Part shown: piece after piece, positions 38,156 through 40,885 of the stretch
Numbering within the stretch: position 1 is the stretch's first letter
Layout: the number at the start of each line of letters is the position of its first letter
Source of the DNA: a virus
Direction: 5' to 3' (one strand)
Length of the DNA: 40,885 nucleotides
IMG/VR virus record: IMGVR_UViG_3300010396_000030
Span: 1-40,885 of that record
Made by a program: the position numbers and the translations under genes
Notes under the pieces: generated by a model
The model's database searches: none
The model's input: only the letters and a program-made list of their open reading frames with translations
Told to the model about the DNA's origin: nothing

Positions 38156-38476
38156 TCAAGCGGCGGCAGGAGCCGCAGCGGCGGGCTGCAACTTCGCCTG
38201 AAGAGCGGCGAGCTTTGCCGGCAGCCACATCGAGAAGAAGGTCGCGATCTGCTTCGAGAGATCGTTTCCGGCCTTCATGCCGTCCGCCTGGAGCTTCGGC
38301 AGCAGGGCCATCAGTTGCATCTGACCGCTCGGCAGAAGCAGGGCCTCGAAGCCTCCCTGCTGAACCAGCGTCAGCAAGCCCTGCACATCCGGCAGGATGT
38401 CGGCGTTCACGTCGGCCAGCAGATTGGTGAGCAGATACGTGCCGAAATCGGGAACCGCGGTCGCGGACTGAGCCAT
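38156..38476 (-). CDS. Hypothetical helical protein
   Basis: A 106-residue protein from ATG 38476 behind AGGAGAT. The sequence (DFGTYLLTNLLADVNADILPD, QGLLTLVQQGGFEALL, KQIATFFSMWLPAKLAALQ) is an amphipathic helical bundle with an Ala/Pro tail. No family recognised. In the small-gene block between the amidase and a membrane protein. Confidence 0.6.
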   Translation of the reverse strand: MAQSATAVPDFGTYLLTNLLADVNADILPDVQGLLTLVQQGGFEALLLPSGQMQLMALLPKLQADGMKAGNDLSKQIATFFSMWLPAKLAALQAKLQPAAAAPAAA

Positions 38477-38495
38477 GATGATCTCCTGGTTTCGA

Positions 38496-38735
38496 TTACT
38501 GGGCCGGTGTGCTCGAGGGCGCCGACGTGCTTGGAGCGAGAGTGGCCGGAGCCACCATTTGCCGCAGCGACGCTTCCTGCTGACCAAGCCCCACGGCATA
38601 CCGCGCAGCCCAGTCCGCAACCTCCTGCTTCGTGAAAACCCCGGTCTCCAGCCCCACCGCAATCGCGATGATCGCGATCCACCGCAGCGCCGGCTCGGCC
38701 GACTTGATCGAGGCCAAAATCTTCGTCAGGTCCAT
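38496..38735 (-). CDS. Small membrane protein, holin candidate
   Basis: A 79-residue protein from ATG 38735. A helical start (MDLTKILASIKSAEPAL) leads into one membrane segment, RWIAIIAIAVGLETGVF, then a helix WAARYAVGLGQQEASL and a Pro/Ser/Thr tail. Similar short one-span proteins are often labelled holins. It is the first gene after the 378-bp intergenic region, with a palindrome only 28 bp upstream. Confidence 0.55.
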   Translation of the reverse strand: MDLTKILASIKSAEPALRWIAIIAIAVGLETGVFTKQEVADWAARYAVGLGQQEASLRQMVAPATLAPSTSAPSSTPAQ

Positions 38736-38763
38736 GGCAGCCCCGGAATGTTTCACGTGAAGC

Positions 38764-38781
38764 ACACTGAAAACGGTGTGA
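38764..38781 (-). promoter_or_regulatory. Late-type palindrome, site 2
   Basis: CACACTGAAAACGGTGTG follows the ACACY-N6-GGTGT plan, and with its flank GAAATC it shares the 11-mer GGTGTGAAATC with the minus-strand reading of the site at 32419. It lies 28 bp before the small membrane protein gene at 38735, next to the palindrome TTTCACGTGAA. Confidence 0.55.
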
Positions 38782-38977
38782 AATCTACGCGCCGACACCA
38801 GCCATTGTCCACACCTTTCGCCCGACCACCTAAATCTTGCGACCACCCCCAAAAGCGATTTCTGCGCGCGGTTCTCGGATGAGGGATCAAAATTCGCGGA
38901 TGGGCCGTCGGTGGGGGCCGTTTTCCCCGAACACCTGAGCTCGCGCGCCGACCCCGAATTGCGCCGAATCACCCGTA

Positions 38978-38997
38978 ATCCGCGCACCATCCGTGCA
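38978..38997 (+). repeat. Phased ATCCGYGCA pair outside attP
   Basis: ATCCGCGCA (38978-38986) and ATCCGTGCA (38989-38997) start 11 bp apart, the same phasing as the pair at 11712-11731 left of the attP core. The recurrence in a distant intergenic region suggests a shared DNA-binding protein. Confidence 0.5.
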
Positions 38998-39037
38998 GCG
39001 GTCGATCGATCGCAGACAAGTCATTGACGAATATGGA

Positions 39038-39110
39038 GGTTTATGGTCCGACCACACCCTTGACGAGGGCGCGGGCTGTAAATCTGCGGTATCGAATTAC
39101 CGCATAAACC
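39038..39110. other. 73-nt multibranched inverted-repeat element
   Basis: An 8-bp outer stem GGTTTATG/CATAAACC (39038-39045 with 39103-39110) encloses CCCT-TGACG-AGGG (39057-39060 with 39066-39069) and GCGGTA-TCGAAT-TACCGC (39086-39091 with 39098-39103; one base is shared with the outer stem). The length is tRNA-like and CTGTAAA occurs in it, but it does not satisfy tRNA geometry. It could be a structured RNA or a DNA recognition element. Confidence 0.45.
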
Positions 39111-39113
39111 CGG

Positions 39114-39332
39114 TCACGGCTCAACCTGCGGGTCGATCTGCTCGAGGGTCGCGATGGCGTTCTGAGGGCAGCCCGTCTGAGAGAGAATGGCGGAAAGTTG
39201 GGCGAATTGCGCGTCTTGGCATCCGAGCGATGGAAGGATCGCGGACTGAGCGGCGAGCGTCATGGTGATGCGCTCCTGCTCGAGCAGCGCTTGTGTGGCG
39301 ATCTGTGCGGAGAGCAAGCCATCGAAGATCAT
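39114..39332 (-). CDS. Hypothetical small helical protein
   Basis: A 72-residue protein from ATG 39332 (a longer frame reaches 39464 but its start is Arg-rich and unconvincing). Helical: FDGLLSAQIATQALLEQERI, LAAQSAILPSLGCQDAQF. Two cysteines are present (GCQD, GCPQN). No family recognised. The 167 bp between it and the next gene upstream show nothing certain. Confidence 0.5.
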   Translation of the reverse strand: MIFDGLLSAQIATQALLEQERITMTLAAQSAILPSLGCQDAQFAQLSAILSQTGCPQNAIATLEQIDPQVEP

Positions 39333-39499
39333 GGCATCGGCTCGAAGGTGTCGCTGCGGGCTGTCCGGGGTCTTTCGACCCCTGCCCTTGCGAAAGGCTG
39401 CCCCATAGTAACCGCACCGATCGCGCGAGGCCACTGCCAAGCACGGGGCGCGGAACTGCGGCACATTGGCCGCCGATGCGGATTGCCGGCTGTCGAGCG

Positions 39500-39718
39500 C
39501 TATGAGCGCCGTCGCGTCGGGCCGCTGTCTCCGGGCCGGCGCGCGTCGACCGCGCCAGCGTCGAGCTGTCCTCCGGGAACACCCGCCCGGCCGAGATTGG
39601 GTTGCCAGCGCGACGCACCAAGCCCGCGCGGGACCGCTGCCGGGCAGCGGCTGACGCCGCGCTCGGCCAGGAAGCGCTGGATTTCTTGATCTTCGCGTGA
39701 AATTCGATTATCGGTCAT
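39500..39718 (-). CDS. Hypothetical small protein
   Basis: A 72-residue protein from ATG 39718 (AGAGG five bases upstream). The start EDQEIQRFLAERGVSRCPAA fits a class of very short phage proteins with a helix followed by Gly-x-x-x-Cys-Pro; the later part is Gly/Arg/Pro-rich and may be a non-conserved tail. Palindrome site 4 lies 86 bp upstream. Confidence 0.5.
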   Translation of the reverse strand: MTDNRISREDQEIQRFLAERGVSRCPAAVPRGLGASRWQPNLGRAGVPGGQLDAGAVDARRPGDSGPTRRRS

Positions 39719-39750
39719 CGAAACCTCTTGCCGGCGCTGCGGCTTGCGGT

Positions 39751-40047
39751 TCAGAAGGCCGGTCGAGCGTTCGAGCGCTCCCGGCCTTCGTCATTCCCGA
39801 GACCTACACCATCGGCGGTGTGAATTTCAAGTGGCATCCGCCGCGGCTCGAAGAACCGCGCAGCGGCGCCGCACACCGCGGCCCGCATCGCCCAGCAGCG
39901 ACCGAGCTGCGCGGCATCGCTGCGGCCGTCGACCGGATCGCGCGCGCCGGACTGCAGCTGCGCCGCCAGCGCGACCGGATTGGTGCAGCGGCTCGCAATC
40001 AGGTCGACGTGATCGTACCAGCGGCAGTCGCGGCAAAGCTTGGTCAT
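39751..40047 (-). CDS. Small Cys-rich protein
   Basis: A 98-residue protein from ATG 40047 in an ATGA overlap. It opens TKLCRDCRWYDHVD and continues SRCTNP and GRCWAM, a Cys4 set close to that of the 12210 protein and of many small phage proteins. The rest is Ala/Arg-rich, and the C-terminus carries the DNA of palindrome site 4. Probably zinc binding; function unknown. Confidence 0.65.
   Translation of the reverse strand: MTKLCRDCRWYDHVDLIASRCTNPVALAAQLQSGARDPVDGRSDAAQLGRCWAMRAAVCGAAARFFEPRRMPLEIHTADGVGLGNDEGRERSNARPAF
39805..39822 (-). promoter_or_regulatory. Late-type palindrome, site 4
   Basis: TACACCATCGGCGGTGTG, followed by AATTTC, matches ACACY-N6-GGTGT. Unlike the other three it lies inside a coding region (end of the Cys-rich gene), 86 bp before the gene starting at 39718. 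The weakest member of the set. Confidence 0.35.
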
Positions 40048-40742
40048 CGTGCGTCCTCCGTCGTCTTCACGCGCCGGCCAAGATCGTCGTTGAGCTCGCG
40101 CAGCCGGTCGGGCGTTGCCGGGCGCTGCACGCGCGGATCGGCCGCGGCGGGCTCGAGCGGGGCTTCGAAATGCGTGTGCCGCGGCGCGCGAAAGGCTCTG
40201 CGAGATCGCGCGACTATGCCTTCGATGCCGGCGCGCATCTTGGCGAACATCGCATCCATGCGCGGCTGAAGAAACTCGCGCTCGTTGTCGGTGAGACGGC
40301 TCCAGGGGATTCGCTCGCAGCCCTCCCGAATCTCCTCGGGATGCGCCGGCGGTGCGATCGGCTGAACCTTGGGTTTGCGGTATTTCGCGCGAAAGAACGC
40401 CTCGGCGCGCTCGACAAGGCCGCTGTTGAACCATGCGCCATCGGGATCGAGCGGCGAGTGGGTGTCGTCATTGGCGAGCACGACGCGGCGCCAGGCGTAG
40501 TCGTAAGCGTGCCAGTACCAGGTCTCAAGATCCGTGAATTCCCGCAGCGATCCTGACGCTTTCCTCATCGACTGGCGGAGGCGATTGAGGTCGGCGGCGC
40601 TGGGAAACTCCGTTGCCGGTGCAGGTTGAGCCGTCGCTTGGGCCGCTGCCGGCGCCTTGGTCGCGCCAGCGTTGGCCGTTGAGCCAAGTGGCAGGGAGAG
40701 CGATAAATCGGCCGTTTTCGCGGCGGTCGACGGTTTCGGCAT
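40044..40742 (-). CDS. Early protein following the replication gene
   Basis: A 232-residue protein. ATG 40742 has AGGAG nine bases upstream; its first 70 residues (Ala/Pro/Thr-rich linker) share DNA with the end of the DUF1376 gene in another frame. A shorter start at 40568 would reduce the overlap to about 44 bp but lacks a ribosome-binding site. The folded part includes FTDLETWYWHAYDYAWRRV, GLVERAEAFFRAKYRKP and RLTDNEREFLQPRMDAMF. It lies where lambda has P (helicase loader), yet no ATPase motif is visible. Function unknown. Confidence 0.6.
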   Translation of the reverse strand: MPKPSTAAKTADLSLSLPLGSTANAGATKAPAAAQATAQPAPATEFPSAADLNRLRQSMRKASGSLREFTDLETWYWHAYDYAWRRVVLANDDTHSPLDPDGAWFNSGLVERAEAFFRAKYRKPKVQPIAPPAHPEEIREGCERIPWSRLTDNEREFLQPRMDAMFAKMRAGIEGIVARSRRAFRAPRHTHFEAPLEPAAADPRVQRPATPDRLRELNDDLGRRVKTTEDAR

Positions 40743-40885
40743 AACGCTGCGCTCCTGCGATAAGCTCTTCAAGCGACGCGATTTTTATTGCTTTCAGGAA
40801 TGCTGCCGCGGCGTGTCCGGGATCATCGTGTCGCGGAAATGCCGCGTACCATTTTTCGAAACCTTGCTCGGCCGCACTCGCGCGC
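40525..40885 (-). CDS. DUF1376-type replication protein, C-terminal part
   Basis: Continuation of the gene that reaches base 1 of the window; bases 40763-40885 duplicate 1-123. The segment contains AAFLKAIKIASLEELIAGAQRY and FIALPATWLNGQRWRDQ, the usual end domain of these phage replication proteins, then a variable tail GSGPSDGSTCTGNG. The stop TGA is at 40525-40527. In the circle the gene is 837 bp. Confidence 0.75.
   Translation of the reverse strand, partial: RASAAEQGFEKWYAAFPRHDDPGHAAAAFLKAIKIASLEELIAGAQRYAETVDRRENGRFIALPATWLNGQRWRDQGAGSGPSDGSTCTGNGVSQRRRPQSPPPVDEESVRIAAGIHGS
40763..40885. repeat. Terminal direct repeat, right copy
   Basis: Exact copy of bases 1-123. Base 40762 is followed by the sequence that begins the window, so the unique circle ends there. 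Confidence 0.95.

Larger units (their letters stand above)
38736..39113. other. Largest intergenic region of the late half
   Basis: About 378 bp without a convincing gene. Right to left it holds a 73-nt multibranched inverted-repeat element (39038-39110), a phased ATCCGYGCA pair (38978-38997), a G/C-rich stretch with GGGGG and CCCC (about 38911-38927), and a palindromic regulatory site (38764-38781) beside TTTCACGTGAA (38751-38761). A small frame on the plus strand does not look like protein. Candidate functions are a late promoter region, a packaging start site or a replication origin. Confidence 0.6.

Noticed and set aside
38905-38932. Intrinsic terminator in the late intergenic region
   Set aside because: GGGG and CCCC runs with TTTT between them do not form a stem followed by a U-tract on either strand.
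39038-39111. A tRNA-Tyr gene
   Set aside because: Length, outer stem and CTGTAAA looked right, but the anticodon stem needs two G-U pairs, there is no variable loop, the T-loop does not fit, and GGT instead of CCA follows.
38993-39268. A plus-strand protein of 91 residues in the late intergenic region
   Set aside because: Arg/Ser/Trp-rich composition, no ribosome-binding site, and it runs over the structured element and into the antisense of a minus-strand gene.

Overview
The window is the complete genome of a temperate, short-tailed (podovirus-type) phage of about 40.76 kb, assembled as a circle. The first 123 bases recur exactly as the last 123, and a replication gene (DUF1376 type) reads without a break across the junction, so the ends are arbitrary. 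Base composition is high-GC, estimated by eye. The attachment site carries the 3' half of a proteobacterial-type tRNA-Val(CAC). Together with the protein families this points to an alphaproteobacterial host, perhaps of the Rhizobiales kind; this is an inference and I name no species.

The layout is a mirror image of lambda. The immunity region lies at about 2.57-3.75 kb: a Cro-like gene leftward, a CI-like HTH gene rightward, a lipoprotein and a small membrane protein (possible lysogenic-conversion genes), and two pairs of related operators (2791-2824 and 3702-3753) flanking the block. Leftward from the first operators run the replication and modification genes: RMF-like-domain protein, RuvC-like resolvase, N6A-type DNA methyltransferase, DUF1376 replication protein across the junction. 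Rightward from the second pair runs a recombination operon: tightly coupled microproteins, ERF annealing protein, YqaJ-type exonuclease, a C5 methyltransferase lacking the segment between motifs IV and VI, a putative excisionase and a tyrosine integrase. More small genes follow, then attP at 11.7-12.0 kb.

From about 40 kb down to 12.5 kb the minus strand carries small late genes, a permuted papain-like amidase, large terminase, portal, scaffold, N4-gp56-type major capsid protein with an Ig/FN3-like insertion, a P22-gp4-like adaptor, the nozzle protein, and a run of five proteins with Sec signal peptides where tail fibres would be expected. A GH24 lysozyme, three ejection-type proteins and three enzymes (aspartyl beta-hydroxylase-like, GNAT, ATP-grasp) complete it. 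The late and rightward units converge tail-to-tail near 12.5-12.7 kb.

The most unusual signals are: enzymes interleaved with the ejection genes; signal peptides on successive tail-region proteins; a palindrome ACACY-N6-GGTGT found at four places, each 28-86 bp ahead of a minus-strand gene; a possible RNA switch at the scaffold/capsid boundary; the deleted C5 methyltransferase; a shared C-terminal peptide on three phage proteins; and a 73-nt multibranched element in the largest intergenic region. I recognised no DNA polymerase, helicase, small terminase or RNA polymerase, so replication probably leans on the host.
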